Under the pieces are notes generated by a model. That model saw only the letters and a program-made list of their open reading frames with translations. It was not told the DNA's origin and searched no databases. Of a stretch of DNA of 41,493 bases, positions 22,416 to 30,427 are shown in pieces. This DNA is from Pseudomonas citrullilanati (GTDB lineage: Bacteria > Pseudomonadota > Gammaproteobacteria > Pseudomonadales > Pseudomonadaceae): contig NZ_JAUQOP010000043.1 of the NCBI RefSeq assembly GCF_030580855.1, forward strand, positions 1 through 41,493. The letters are read 5' to 3'. Both the position numbers and the translations under genes were made by a program. How positions within the stretch are numbered: position 1 is the stretch's first letter; each line of letters begins with the position of its first letter.

Positions 22416-24065
22416 ATGAACCTGCACCAGTTCGCCGAAACCCACGACGTGACCAACCAGCCGCCGTCCCTGGATGGCGTCAACCTGTATCGCATCGACT
22501 TGCCATTGCAGCAGTGGGCCCAGCGTTTCGGCGCCGGTTGGGCGCAGGCGCGCATCGATGCCTATGGCGCGCTGGCCGGCGGGCCGCTGATGGAAGCGGG
22601 GTTCCTGGCCAACCAGAACAAGCCGGTCTTCGCCAGCCATGACCGCTACGGTCACCGCATCGACCTGGTGGAATTCCATCCCGCCTATCACCAATTGATG
22701 CGCACCGCCGTCGAGCATGGGCTGCCCAGTTTGCCCTGGGCCCATCCGCAACCGGGCGCCCACGTGGCGCGGGCGGCGATGACCTATCTGCACAGCCAGG
22801 CCGAGGCCGGCACCGGCTGTCCGCTGACCATGACGTTCGCCAGCGTCCCGGCGCTGCGCTTGCAGCCCGACCTGGCCGAGCGTTGGCTGCCGAAGGTGCT
22901 TGCCACCGAGTACGACCCGCGCAACGTCGGCATGGCCCACAAGGCCGGAGTCACCCTGGGCATGGCGATGACCGAGAAGCAGGGCGGCACCGATGTGCGG
23001 GCCAACACCACCAAGGCTTACCCGGTCGGCGCCAGCGGACCTGGCCAGGCCTATGAACTGGTGGGCCACAAGTGGTTCTGTTCGGCACCGATGTGCGACG
23101 CGTTCCTGACCCTGGCCCAGACCGACAAGGGCCTGACCTGCTTCCTGCTGCCGCGGCATCGCCCGGACGACACTCGCAACCAGTTCTACATCCAGCGGTT
23201 GAAGAACAAGCTGGGCAATTGCTCCAACGCCTCCAGCGAAGTCGAATTCCGTGGGGCGCTGGCCTGGATGATCGGCGAAGAAGGGCGCGGTGTGCCGACG
23301 ATCATCGAGATGGTCGCCATGACCCGCTTCGATTGCATGGTCGGCTCCAGCGCGCTGATGCGCCAGGCGCTGACCCAGGCCAGCCACCATTGCGCGCACC
23401 GCAAGGTCGGCGGCAAGCCGTTGAGCGAACAACCGCTGATGCAGAACGTACTGGCCGACCTGGCGCTGGAAAGCGAGGCCGCGCTGGCCTTGAGCATGCG
23501 CATGGGCCGGGCGCTGGATCACCTGAGTGACGAGCATGAGGCCCGGTTCGCCCGGCTGGTGACGGCGGTGGGCAAGTACTGGATCTGCAAGCGGGCCCCG
23601 GCGATGATCAACGAGGCCGCCGAATGCATGGGCGGCGCCGGCTACGTGGAGGACAGCATCTTGCCGCGCCTGTACCGGGAGGCGCCGGTCAATTCGACGT
23701 GGGAAGGTTCCGGCAACGTGCAGTGCCTCGACGTACTGCGGGCCTTGTCCAAGGAGCCGGGGGTGCTGCAAGTGCTGTTCAACGAGCTGGGCGACGGCCA
23801 CGGCGACCGGCGCCTGGCGGACCATATCGCCCGGTTGCAGGCGGCGTTCAAGGACACCGGCGACATCCAGTACCGCGCCCGGCAGCTGACCGAGGACATC
23901 GCCGTCGGGCTGCAAGCCAAGCTGTTGCTCGAAGCGGGCAACAGCGAGGTCAGCGATGCCTTCATCGCCAGCCGCCTGGGTTCGGCCGGCCGGGTGTACG
24001 GTGCCTTGCCCCGGGGCTTGGAGGTCGAGGCGATCGTGACGCGCTCCACTCCGCAGGGTTGCTAG
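22416..24065 (+). CDS. AidB-like acyl-CoA dehydrogenase family protein
   Basis: A 549-residue FAD-dependent acyl-CoA dehydrogenase-fold protein. The N-terminal block TNQPPSLDGVNLYRIDLPL and the length place it with AidB rather than the ~380-residue short-chain enzymes. Flavin-fold landmarks are GMAMTEKQGGTDVRANTT, GHKWFCSAPMCDAFL, MTRFDCMVGSSALMRQAL, AAECMGGAGYVEDSILPRLYREAPVNSTWEGSGNVQCLDVLRAL-type segments. In E. coli AidB is part of the Ada response to alkylation and binds DNA, and its substrate is unclear. No ada, alkA or alkB lies nearby, so a DNA-protection role is not supported here and another acyl-CoA role is possible. It begins 74 bases after ladS. Confidence 0.85.
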   Translation: MNLHQFAETHDVTNQPPSLDGVNLYRIDLPLQQWAQRFGAGWAQARIDAYGALAGGPLMEAGFLANQNKPVFASHDRYGHRIDLVEFHPAYHQLMRTAVEHGLPSLPWAHPQPGAHVARAAMTYLHSQAEAGTGCPLTMTFASVPALRLQPDLAERWLPKVLATEYDPRNVGMAHKAGVTLGMAMTEKQGGTDVRANTTKAYPVGASGPGQAYELVGHKWFCSAPMCDAFLTLAQTDKGLTCFLLPRHRPDDTRNQFYIQRLKNKLGNCSNASSEVEFRGALAWMIGEEGRGVPTIIEMVAMTRFDCMVGSSALMRQALTQASHHCAHRKVGGKPLSEQPLMQNVLADLALESEAALALSMRMGRALDHLSDEHEARFARLVTAVGKYWICKRAPAMINEAAECMGGAGYVEDSILPRLYREAPVNSTWEGSGNVQCLDVLRALSKEPGVLQVLFNELGDGHGDRRLADHIARLQAAFKDTGDIQYRARQLTEDIAVGLQAKLLLEAGNSEVSDAFIASRLGSAGRVYGALPRGLEVEAIVTRSTPQGC

Positions 24066-24079
24066 CTGCACCGAATCCT

Positions 24080-24166
24080 TGTGGGAGCGGGCTTGCCCGC
24101 GAAGGCGTTGGCACATCCGGCATCTGTGACTGATACCCCGCTTTCGCGAGCAAGCCCGCTCCCACA
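24080..24166. repeat. REP pair after the AidB-like gene
   Basis: Inverted arms TGTGGGAGCGGGCTTGCCCG and GCAAGCCCGCTCCCACA. It starts 14 bases after the stop of the acyl-CoA dehydrogenase gene and precedes amn on the same strand, so it probably caps the upstream message. Confidence 0.85.
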
Positions 24167-24258
24167 GGGAATCGATCGAGTCCATTACGCCACTGTTCCC
24201 GTCGGGCGGCGATGCAGGCAAGATGAAGGCCTGCAAGTCAGAACACAGGAAGCTGATC

Positions 24259-25722
24259 GTGACCGAAGCGTTTATTGTCGTTCAAACCGCCGAGCAAGCC
24301 GTGGATCGCCTGGCGGCCCTGCACGAGCGTGCAACCACTGCGCTGAACCAGGCGCTGATGCGCTACCTCAAGGACCGCATCGAGCCGGATGCCGAGCAAC
24401 GTGCGCTGTTTCGCTACCCCGCCCTGCGCCTGACCTATCACTGCCACGGTGAAGTGCCGCAAACCACCCGCGCCTACGCCAAGGTCCAGTTGCCGGGCAC
24501 CTACAGCGTCACCGTCACCCACCCTGCCGCGTTCCGTAAATACCTGCTGGAGCAACTGGTTCCGCTGATGCACGACTTCACCGTCACCGTCGAAGTGGGC
24601 GTCAGCGAGCAGAACATCCCCTATCCCTATGTGGTGGAGCATGGCGACGAGCTGGCCGGGTCCGGCGTGACCGCCGCGGTGCTGGCGCGGGTGTTCCCCA
24701 GCACCGACCTGTCGGCCGCCACCGATGGCATCGCCGATGGCCTGTACGATTGGGAAAACACCGACCCGTTGCCCCTGGCGCTGTTCGACGCCGCCCGGGT
24801 GGATTTTTCCCTGCGCCGGCTGGTGCACTACACCGGCAGCGATTGGCGCCATGTGCAGCCTTGGATCCTGCTGACCAACTATCACCGCTATGTCGACCAG
24901 TTCATCGTCCATGGCCTTGAGCAACTGCGCAGCGACCCGCGTTTCGTGCGCATGGTGCTGCCGGGCAACGTGATCATCGACAAGCACATGGACCACAGCG
25001 AAGCGTCGGCCATCGCCGCCGGCGTGGTCTGGCACCGCTACCAGATGCCCGCCTATCACTTGCAGGCCAGCGATGGCCACGGCGTCACGCTGGTGAACAT
25101 CGGCGTCGGTCCGTCCAACGCCAAGAACATCACCGACCACCTCGCGGTGCTGCGCCCTCATTGCTGGCTGATGATCGGCCACTGTGGCGGCTTGCGGCAG
25201 TCCCAGACCATCGGCGACTACGTGCTGGCCCACGCCTACATGCGCCGCGATGGCATCCTCGACCGGGTGGTGCCGCCGAACATCCCGATCCCGGCCCTGG
25301 CGGAGGTGCAGCTGGCGCTCCAGCAGGCCGCGGCGAACATCACCGGGGAAAAGGGCGACGAGCTGAAGAAGCGCCTGCGCACCGGCACCGTGCTGACTTA
25401 CGACGACCGCAACTGGGAGCTGCGCTGGGCCCAGGAACGGCCCTTGATCAACCTGTCCCGCGCCGTGGCGGTGGACATGGAAAGCGGCACCATCGCCGCC
25501 CAGGGGTATCGCCTGCGGGTGCCCTATGGCACCTTGCTCTGTGTCTCGGACAAGCCGTTGCACAGCGAGATCAAGCTGCCGGGCTCGGCCAACGCGTTCT
25601 ATGAGCGGGCGGTCAACCAGCACTTGAAGATCGGGATCGCGGCGCTGGACCTGCTGCGCACGGAACTCAATTCGCTGCATTCGCGCAAGTTGCGCAGCTT
25701 CGACGAGCCGCCGTTCCGCTGA
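24259..25722 (+). CDS. amn: AMP nucleosidase
   Basis: Hydrolyses AMP to adenine and ribose 5-phosphate, helping control purine nucleotide levels (487 aa). The N-terminal AMP-nucleosidase-specific domain (about 15-170) is followed by a phosphorylase-like catalytic domain (about 200-470) with GVGPSNAKNITDHLAVLRP, MIGHCGGLR, DYVLAHAYMR and AVDMESGTIAAQGYR. The GTG at 24259 was chosen because an AGGAAG lies about 5-6 bases upstream and similarity starts at TEAFIVVQTAEQAVDRLAAL. An ATG twelve codons earlier has no comparable ribosome-binding site. It stands alone between a REP pair and rluE. Confidence 0.95.
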   Translation: MTEAFIVVQTAEQAVDRLAALHERATTALNQALMRYLKDRIEPDAEQRALFRYPALRLTYHCHGEVPQTTRAYAKVQLPGTYSVTVTHPAAFRKYLLEQLVPLMHDFTVTVEVGVSEQNIPYPYVVEHGDELAGSGVTAAVLARVFPSTDLSAATDGIADGLYDWENTDPLPLALFDAARVDFSLRRLVHYTGSDWRHVQPWILLTNYHRYVDQFIVHGLEQLRSDPRFVRMVLPGNVIIDKHMDHSEASAIAAGVVWHRYQMPAYHLQASDGHGVTLVNIGVGPSNAKNITDHLAVLRPHCWLMIGHCGGLRQSQTIGDYVLAHAYMRRDGILDRVVPPNIPIPALAEVQLALQQAAANITGEKGDELKKRLRTGTVLTYDDRNWELRWAQERPLINLSRAVAVDMESGTIAAQGYRLRVPYGTLLCVSDKPLHSEIKLPGSANAFYERAVNQHLKIGIAALDLLRTELNSLHSRKLRSFDEPPFR

Positions 25723-25792
25723 TTCGACGGTGGTCATTTGCCGGTCGGGCCACTAGCATGGGTGGCCCTGACCGCTAGATGTTGTATTCGCC

Positions 25793-26428
25793 ATGCCCCG
25801 TCCGCCACGCCCCGTTTCCCGCCGCCCGGGCGCGAAGCATTCCGCCAGTGCCCCGCGCCGTGTCGCCAAGGCGCCACCGGCCGAGCCGAAGCTGATCCTG
25901 TTCAACAAACCCTTCGATGTGCTGACGCAGTTCAGCGACGGTGAAGGGCGGGCGACGCTCAAGGATTTTATCGACGTGCCGGGCATCTATCCGGCCGGGC
26001 GGCTGGATCGCGACAGCGAAGGCTTGCTGTTGCTGACCAACGATGGGCAACTGCAGGCGCGCATCGCCGACCCCCGGCACAAGCTGGCCAAGACCTATTG
26101 GGTACAGGTGGAGGGCGAGCCGAGCGCCGAGCAATTGCAGCGTTTGCGCGATGGGGTGGTGTTGAACGACGGCATGACGTTGCCCGCCGAGGCGCGCCTG
26201 CTGGACGAGCCTCAATTGTGGCCGCGCAACCCGCCGGTGCGCTTTCGCCTGAGTGTGCCGACGCGTTGGCTGGAACTGGTGATTCGCGAAGGGCGCAATC
26301 GCCAGGTGCGCCGGATGACGGCGGCGGTAGGCTTGCCGACGTTGCGCCTGGTGCGGGTCAGGATCGGCGACTGGACGCTCGAAGGGCTCGATCAGGGCCA
26401 GTGGAAGGAAGTGCTGGCGCGGTTATAG
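25793..26428 (+). CDS. rluE: 23S rRNA pseudouridine synthase RluE
   Basis: An RsuA-family pseudouridine synthase (211 aa); RluE modifies U2457 of 23S rRNA in E. coli. The catalytic aspartate lies in GRLDRDSEGLLLLT (Asp67). Other family blocks are LILFNKPFDVLTQF, KTYWVQVEGEP and REGRNRQVRRMTAAVG. A basic, proline-rich N-terminal tail (about 1-30) replaces the S4 domain found in RsuA and RluB, as in RluE. Its stop codon overlaps the last bases of the convergent DUF2788 gene. Confidence 0.93.
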   Translation: MPRPPRPVSRRPGAKHSASAPRRVAKAPPAEPKLILFNKPFDVLTQFSDGEGRATLKDFIDVPGIYPAGRLDRDSEGLLLLTNDGQLQARIADPRHKLAKTYWVQVEGEPSAEQLQRLRDGVVLNDGMTLPAEARLLDEPQLWPRNPPVRFRLSVPTRWLELVIREGRNRQVRRMTAAVGLPTLRLVRVRIGDWTLEGLDQGQWKEVLARL

Positions 26429-26632
26429 CGCGCCGGTTTCGATCAGGCCGATGACCACGCTCTTGATGACGAAGGCCGCCACGCCGAGCCCGAGCACGAA
26501 GAACAGGATGAACGAGCCGAAACGCCCGGCCTTGGATTTCTTCGCCAGGTCCCAGACGATGAAGCCCATGAAAATGATCAGGATGCTGACCAGCCCGGTC
26601 ATCATCCATTCTTCGAAAACGGCAGGATCCAT
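26423..26632 (-). CDS. DUF2788 small membrane protein
   Basis: A 69-residue protein with two hydrophobic helices (about 10-28 and 38-62) joined by a short basic loop (AKKSKAGRFG). The pattern FEEWMMTGLVSILIIFMGFI and WDLAKKSKAG is that of DUF2788, of unknown function. The start at 26632 is the only one that keeps the first helix intact. The gene converges on rluE with a six-base overlap at the stop codons, so there is no room for a dedicated terminator between them. Confidence 0.85.
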   Translation of the reverse strand: MDPAVFEEWMMTGLVSILIIFMGFIVWDLAKKSKAGRFGSFILFFVLGLGVAAFVIKSVVIGLIETGAL

Positions 26633-26751
26633 CGAGACACTCCGGCGTGAGCGGGGTTGAAAAGGCGCGGCGAGTATACGGCATGGGGCGCGGGCGAGGG
26701 ATTGACCTGCGGCGGTGTGTCGCAGCTATTCATCGGTTGGGCGCAATCCAA

Positions 26752-26902
26752 TGTGGGAGCGGGCTTGCCCGCGAAGGCGTCGGCACTGCCAGCATCAGCG
26801 CCAGCTGATCCACCGCCTTCACGAGCAGGCTCGCTCCCACAGGAGATTGCGGCGTTGGCCTTCACTGCGGTTTTATAGGAGCGAGCCTGCTCGCGATGGC
26901 GG
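26752..26902. repeat. REP cluster: a pair plus a third unit
   Basis: An inverted pair (TGTGGGAGCGGGCTTGCCCG at 26752, ending CTCGCTCCCACA at 26841) followed by a third unit, AGGAGCGAGCCTGCTCGCGA from 26877. The third unit ends two bases from the stop codon of the Lrp gene, which is read leftward into the cluster. A three-unit arrangement is unusual among the pairs in this window. Confidence 0.8.
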
Positions 26903-26904
26903 TT

Positions 26905-27384
26905 TCAACTGCGCAGATGGGTCAACGGCAGTTCCGTGCTGTTGAGCACCTGGTTCAGCACGAAGCTCGAACGCACGCTGGTGACGCCGTCGATCCGGGT
27001 CAGGTGCCCCAGCAGCAGTTTCTGGTAGTGGTCCATGTCCGGCACCACCACCTTGAGCTGGTAGTCCGCGTCCATGCCGGTCACCAGGCTGCACTCCAGC
27101 ACCTGGGGCAGGTTGCGGATCGCCGCCTCGAAGTTTTCGAAACGCTCGGGGGTGTGGCGGTCCATGCCGATCAGCACGTAGGCCGTGAGGCTCAGGCCGA
27201 GCATCTTGCGGTCGAGCAGGGCGACCTGGCGGGTGATGTAGCCGTCGTCTTCCAACTGCTTGACCCGGCGCGAGCAGGGCGAGGGTGACAGGCCGATGCG
27301 TTCGGCCAGTTCCTGATTGGAGATGCGCGCATCGCGCTGCAATTCCGCCAGAATACTCAGGTCGTAACGGTCGAGTTTGCTCAT
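26905..27384 (-). CDS. Lrp/AsnC family transcriptional regulator
   Basis: A 159-residue leucine-responsive type regulator: an N-terminal helix-turn-helix (about 4-60; LDRYDLSILAELQRDARISNQELAERIGLSPSPCSRRVKQLE) and a C-terminal RAM ligand domain (about 68-145; LIGMDRHTP, VLECSLVTGMDADYQLKV). Members bind amino acids and usually regulate a neighbouring gene. There is no divergent amino-acid gene here; across the intergenic region lies only a candidate small RNA and an exported protein. TTGCGCAA at 27439-27446, in its own upstream region, is a plausible operator half-site. Target and ligand are unknown. Confidence 0.92.
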   Translation of the reverse strand: MSKLDRYDLSILAELQRDARISNQELAERIGLSPSPCSRRVKQLEDDGYITRQVALLDRKMLGLSLTAYVLIGMDRHTPERFENFEAAIRNLPQVLECSLVTGMDADYQLKVVVPDMDHYQKLLLGHLTRIDGVTSVRSSFVLNQVLNSTELPLTHLRS

Positions 27385-27479
27385 CGGTCAGGCCTTTGTC
27401 TGGATAATTGCGGAAGATTATCTATCCAAGGGTAAAAATTGCGCAAGCCATGTTTATTTGAGCAATATTCGCAATCATC

Positions 27480-27698
27480 TGTCGGCGCCCCAAGCCTATC
27501 CTTATCACCAAGATCACTGCTCGGACAAACAGTCCAGTGCAGCCCGCCCAATCAGGCCGGCTGCGGCCGCAGTACCCACCGGTACTGGCAGGCCCCCGAG
27601 CTGCACACTGTCCAGAAGACGGCGTGAGGTGAGCCGACGTCAAAAGCGTCGAGCACGGACTAGATTCTCAAGGGGAGGCCGACGGGCCTCCCTTTTTT
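27480..27698 (+). ncRNA. Candidate small RNA upstream of a strong terminator
   Basis: No credible gene covers this stretch, yet it ends in a textbook intrinsic terminator. Several stems can be drawn: GGAC/GTCC around 27523-27535; GTGCAGC (27537-27543) with GCTGCAC (27600-27606); inside that, CAGTACC (27570-27576) with GGTACTG (27581-27587), a perfect 7-bp stem with loop CACC; and CGACG (27635-27639) with CGTCG (27647-27651). A possible promoter, TTGCGC at 27439 and CAATAT 18 bases later, lies upstream. I cannot match it to a known Pseudomonas sRNA. It could instead be a 5' leader of the next gene with an attenuator. Confidence 0.4.
27673..27698 (+). terminator. Intrinsic terminator
   Basis: GGGAGGCC (27673-27680), loop GACG, GGCCTCCC (27685-27692), then six T residues. 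It is a strong rho-independent terminator on the plus strand with no plus-strand protein gene upstream of it. This is the main reason to suspect a small RNA, or an attenuated leader, before 27799. Confidence 0.85.
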
Positions 27699-27798
27699 AT
27701 GCCTGCGAAATAAACCCCGTGGCTGATAACCTGTCGCAGAACCGGCCTGGGGGTTTCCCAGTCTTATCATCAGGCCCCGAACCGTTGTGAGGAATAAC

Positions 27799-28809
27799 AT
27801 GAAGTCGCGCATCTGGCGTTTGGCAGGTGTTGGTCTGTTGTGGGCAAGTGTCAGTGCGCAGGGGATGGCCGATGACCAGCAAAACCGTGGTGGCCCGGAC
27901 GGCGGTCGCGGCCAGAACGGGCGAGGTGGCGAGGGCCAGGGGTATCCGGGCCAGCCGCGGCCGCAGAGCAACGAGATCATACGCGGCGACAACAGTCGTC
28001 AGTTCGAGGTCCGGCCGCAGCCGCCGTACCCGGGCGGCCAGCACTATGATCGCGGGCCCCAGGACCCCAACGGCCAGGGCCGTCCGCAACCGCAGCCCGG
28101 CAACAACCTGCCGATCCAGGGCCGGCCCGACAGCGTGACCCAGACCCGCGAACCGCAACCGGGGTATTACCGCGACATTCCACGTCGCAACGACGGTTAT
28201 CCGAATGGCGGCCCGCGTCCCGATCATGACAACCGTCCCGACCCGCACTGGCCCGGTCGCCCGGGCGGTCATGGCAACGGCTGGGGCCCCGGGCCGCAGT
28301 ACCGCCCAGGCTATGTCATCGACCGCTTCCCGGATCGCAATTACCGCGTGCCCTACCGTGGCCAGGACTACTTCTATTCGGGCGGCTACTGGTATCGCCC
28401 GCAAGGCCCGCGTTATGTCGTGGTGCAGCCGCCAAGGGGCATCCGCACCCGCTACCTGCCCGATTACGCCAGGGAAGTGTGGATCGGCAGTTCGCTGTTC
28501 TTCCTCGCCGCCGGCGCCTATTACGTCTACGAAGCCAACAGCCAGGACTACGTCGTGGTCGACGCGCCGGTGGCCAACCCGCAGCCGCAACCCCAAGGCA
28601 ACGGTTTCGATGTAGTGGCCTATCCGGCCAACGGCCAGCCACCCGAACAGGTCAACCAGGATGGCTACGACTGCTATCGCTGGGCGGTGCAGCAGAGCGG
28701 GTTCGATCCGCGCAGCTACACCTACCCGCCGGCACCGGAAGTGGTGCAGACCTATCGCCAGGCCCAGGGCAGTTGCTTGAGCAGTCGTGGGTATCAGGTG
28801 ACGTATTGA
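27799..28809 (+). CDS. Exported proline/glycine/arginine-rich protein, DUF6515-like
   Basis: A 336-residue secreted or envelope protein. The signal peptide (MKSRIWRLAGVGLLWASVSA) is followed by a long low-complexity region (about 25-175) of Gly, Pro, Gln, Arg and Asn. A Tyr-rich segment (YRVPYRGQDYFYSGGYWY) follows, then a hydrophobic stretch near 235-250 (SLFFLAAGAYYVY) and a C-terminal YDCYRWAVQQSGFDP motif with a further Cys. This layout resembles the DUF6515/YXWGXW-like exported proteins of pseudomonads; function is unknown. The ATG at 27799 has GAGGAA at good spacing; an ATG four codons earlier does not. A REP pair follows. Confidence 0.8.
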   Translation: MKSRIWRLAGVGLLWASVSAQGMADDQQNRGGPDGGRGQNGRGGEGQGYPGQPRPQSNEIIRGDNSRQFEVRPQPPYPGGQHYDRGPQDPNGQGRPQPQPGNNLPIQGRPDSVTQTREPQPGYYRDIPRRNDGYPNGGPRPDHDNRPDPHWPGRPGGHGNGWGPGPQYRPGYVIDRFPDRNYRVPYRGQDYFYSGGYWYRPQGPRYVVVQPPRGIRTRYLPDYAREVWIGSSLFFLAAGAYYVYEANSQDYVVVDAPVANPQPQPQGNGFDVVAYPANGQPPEQVNQDGYDCYRWAVQQSGFDPRSYTYPPAPEVVQTYRQAQGSCLSSRGYQVTY

Positions 28810-28840
28810 AGTTCGGTAAAGATCGTGCGCAGATCGCTTT

Positions 28841-28972
28841 TGTGGCGAGGGGATTTATCCCCGTTGGACTGCGAAGCAGTCCCAAAGCAGCCGACCCAAT
28901 CCGTCTGGTACATCGAGTCGTAAGGTATCAGGGCTGCTTCGCAGCCCAGCGGGGATAAATCCCCTCGCCACA
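28841..28972. repeat. REP pair, GTGGCGAGGGG family
   Basis: Inverted arms TGTGGCGAGGGGATTTATCC and GGGGATAAATCCCCTCGCC, with inner complementary segments GGACTGCGAAGCAGTCC and GGGCTGCTTCGCAGCCC, each itself palindromic. It separates the convergent DUF6515-like and cation-efflux genes. Confidence 0.85.
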
Positions 28973-28990
28973 GGGACGGTGCTCGGCAGG

Positions 28991-29884
28991 TCAGGCGTGG
29001 GAGCCTTTGACCACTTCCGACGGATCGGCATGCACCAGCACTTCCGCCTTCGGATAGGCGCGGTGGATGGCGTCGGCGGCCTGGTCGCTGATGCCGTGGG
29101 CCACGGACAGGGTCAGTTCCCCCGGCAGTTCCAGGTGCAGTTGCACGAACCAGTGGTTGCCGGAGATCCGCGTGCGCAGGTCATGGGCCCCCAGCACGCC
29201 GGGTACGGCGCAGGCCAGTTCCAGCATGTGCTGGCTGACGTCCGGCGGCAGCTCTTCATCCATCAGTACCGCGAAGCTTTCCCGGCCGATCTGGATCGCG
29301 CTCCACAAGATGTAGGCGGCAATCCCCAGGCCGAACCAGGCGTCGAGTTGATACCAGCCGAACCCGGCCAGCACCAGCGCGATCAGGATGCTGCCGTTGA
29401 GCAGCAGGTCGGAGCGATAGTGCAGCGAGTCGGCCCGCACGGCGTTGGAGCCGGTGGCGCGGATGACCCGATGTTGCAGCGCCAGCAGAGCCACGGTCAG
29501 TGCCAGGGAAAACACGATCACGCCAACGCTCAGCCAGGGCGCGTCCACCGGGACCGGTTGCTTCAGGCGCTCGATGGCCTGCAAGGCGATCAATACGGCG
29601 CTGCTGCCGATGAACAGCGCCTGGGCCATGCCGGCCAGGGATTCGGCCTTGCCATGTCCGTAGCGATGATCGTCGTCGGCCGGGCGCAGGGCGTAATGCA
29701 CCGCCAGCAGATTGAGCAGCGAGGTGACGCCGTCCAGGGCCGAGTCGGTCAGGCCGGCGAGCATGCTCACCGACCCGCTCAGCCACCAGGCCAGCGCCTT
29801 GGCGACAATCAGGATCGACGCCACGGCCACCGAGGCGCGGGTGGCCAGGCGCAGCAGGCGTGCGTGTTCAGTCGCCGTGGTCAT
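28991..29884 (-). CDS. Cation diffusion facilitator, FieF/YiiP-like
   Basis: An inner-membrane proton-coupled exporter of divalent metals such as Zn(II) or Fe(II) (297 aa). Six hydrophobic helices fill about 15-210. The transport-site residues are Asp47 and Asp51 (TDSALDG) and His155 and Asp159 (LHYRSDLLLN), the Zn/Cd-type set. The histidine-containing HRYGHGKAE loop follows helix 2. The cytoplasmic dimerisation domain (about 212-290) has LRTRISGNHWFVQLHLELPG and AEVLVHADP. It begins 28 bases after a small lipoprotein gene and is probably co-transcribed with it. Metal preference cannot be read from sequence alone. Confidence 0.93.
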   Translation of the reverse strand: MTTATEHARLLRLATRASVAVASILIVAKALAWWLSGSVSMLAGLTDSALDGVTSLLNLLAVHYALRPADDDHRYGHGKAESLAGMAQALFIGSSAVLIALQAIERLKQPVPVDAPWLSVGVIVFSLALTVALLALQHRVIRATGSNAVRADSLHYRSDLLLNGSILIALVLAGFGWYQLDAWFGLGIAAYILWSAIQIGRESFAVLMDEELPPDVSQHMLELACAVPGVLGAHDLRTRISGNHWFVQLHLELPGELTLSVAHGISDQAADAIHRAYPKAEVLVHADPSEVVKGSHA

Positions 29885-29912
29885 GAGGCCGTCGTTCCTT
29901 GGGTACCGGCCC

Positions 29913-30332
29913 TCATGCGGCGGGCTTGAGACCGAGCGCGGCCAGTTGCTGCGCGCTGCCCTTGTGCTGGATCAGGCGTGGGTCGTCCAGTGGGAAGCTG
30001 CGGCCCAGTTCGCTTTCGAGGATGGCTTGGAGCTTGTGGTTATCGACGCTGCCGTCGGCATTGATGGCCGGCTTGAGTTTTTCCGGCGCGACCTGGGCCG
30101 TCTTGCCCGGCTCGAAGTAAATGGCGCCGGTGGCGAAGTCCACCGCGAACGCGATCAGCCCGGGGATGATGTAGAACAGCAGGCCGACGGCATCGAGTGC
30201 GGCGATCGCCGGGTCGATCTTGCCGTCGATCTGGCCACGGCGGTCCGGGTAGAAGATCGAGCCGCAGGCGCTGAGCTGGGTCAGCAGGGTGGCGACCAGG
30301 ACGCCGCCGATCACGCGAAAGGGAATACGCAT
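29913..30332 (-). CDS. YceK/YidQ-like small lipoprotein
   Basis: A 139-residue lipoprotein with signal MRIPFRVIGGVLVATLLTQ ending LSAC and a Gly-Ser-Ile after the acylated Cys, as in YceK/YidQ proteins. The middle (AALDAVGLLFYIIPGLIAFAVDFATGAIYF) is hydrophobic and also typical of the family, and may insert in or lie along a membrane. The C-terminal third is polar. The start at 30332 is set by the signal peptide. Similar genes are sometimes mislabelled as polynucleotide phosphorylase; nothing here supports that. Function is unknown; it precedes the metal-efflux gene and is divergent from hrpB. Confidence 0.85.
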   Translation of the reverse strand: MRIPFRVIGGVLVATLLTQLSACGSIFYPDRRGQIDGKIDPAIAALDAVGLLFYIIPGLIAFAVDFATGAIYFEPGKTAQVAPEKLKPAINADGSVDNHKLQAILESELGRSFPLDDPRLIQHKGSAQQLAALGLKPAA

Positions 30333-30427
30333 CACACTCTCCTGAACAGATAAAGATGTTGCTGGTTGGAGTCCAGACCACGCGAAACAGTTCGCCGTTA
30401 TACTCGGCCCTCTGTTTTGGAGCCAGC

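Noticed and set aside
27377..27790. A 137-codon plus-strand frame before the DUF6515-like gene
   Set aside because: It runs straight through the strong terminator at 27673-27698, is basic and low in structure, and resembles no family. A non-coding RNA reading is better.
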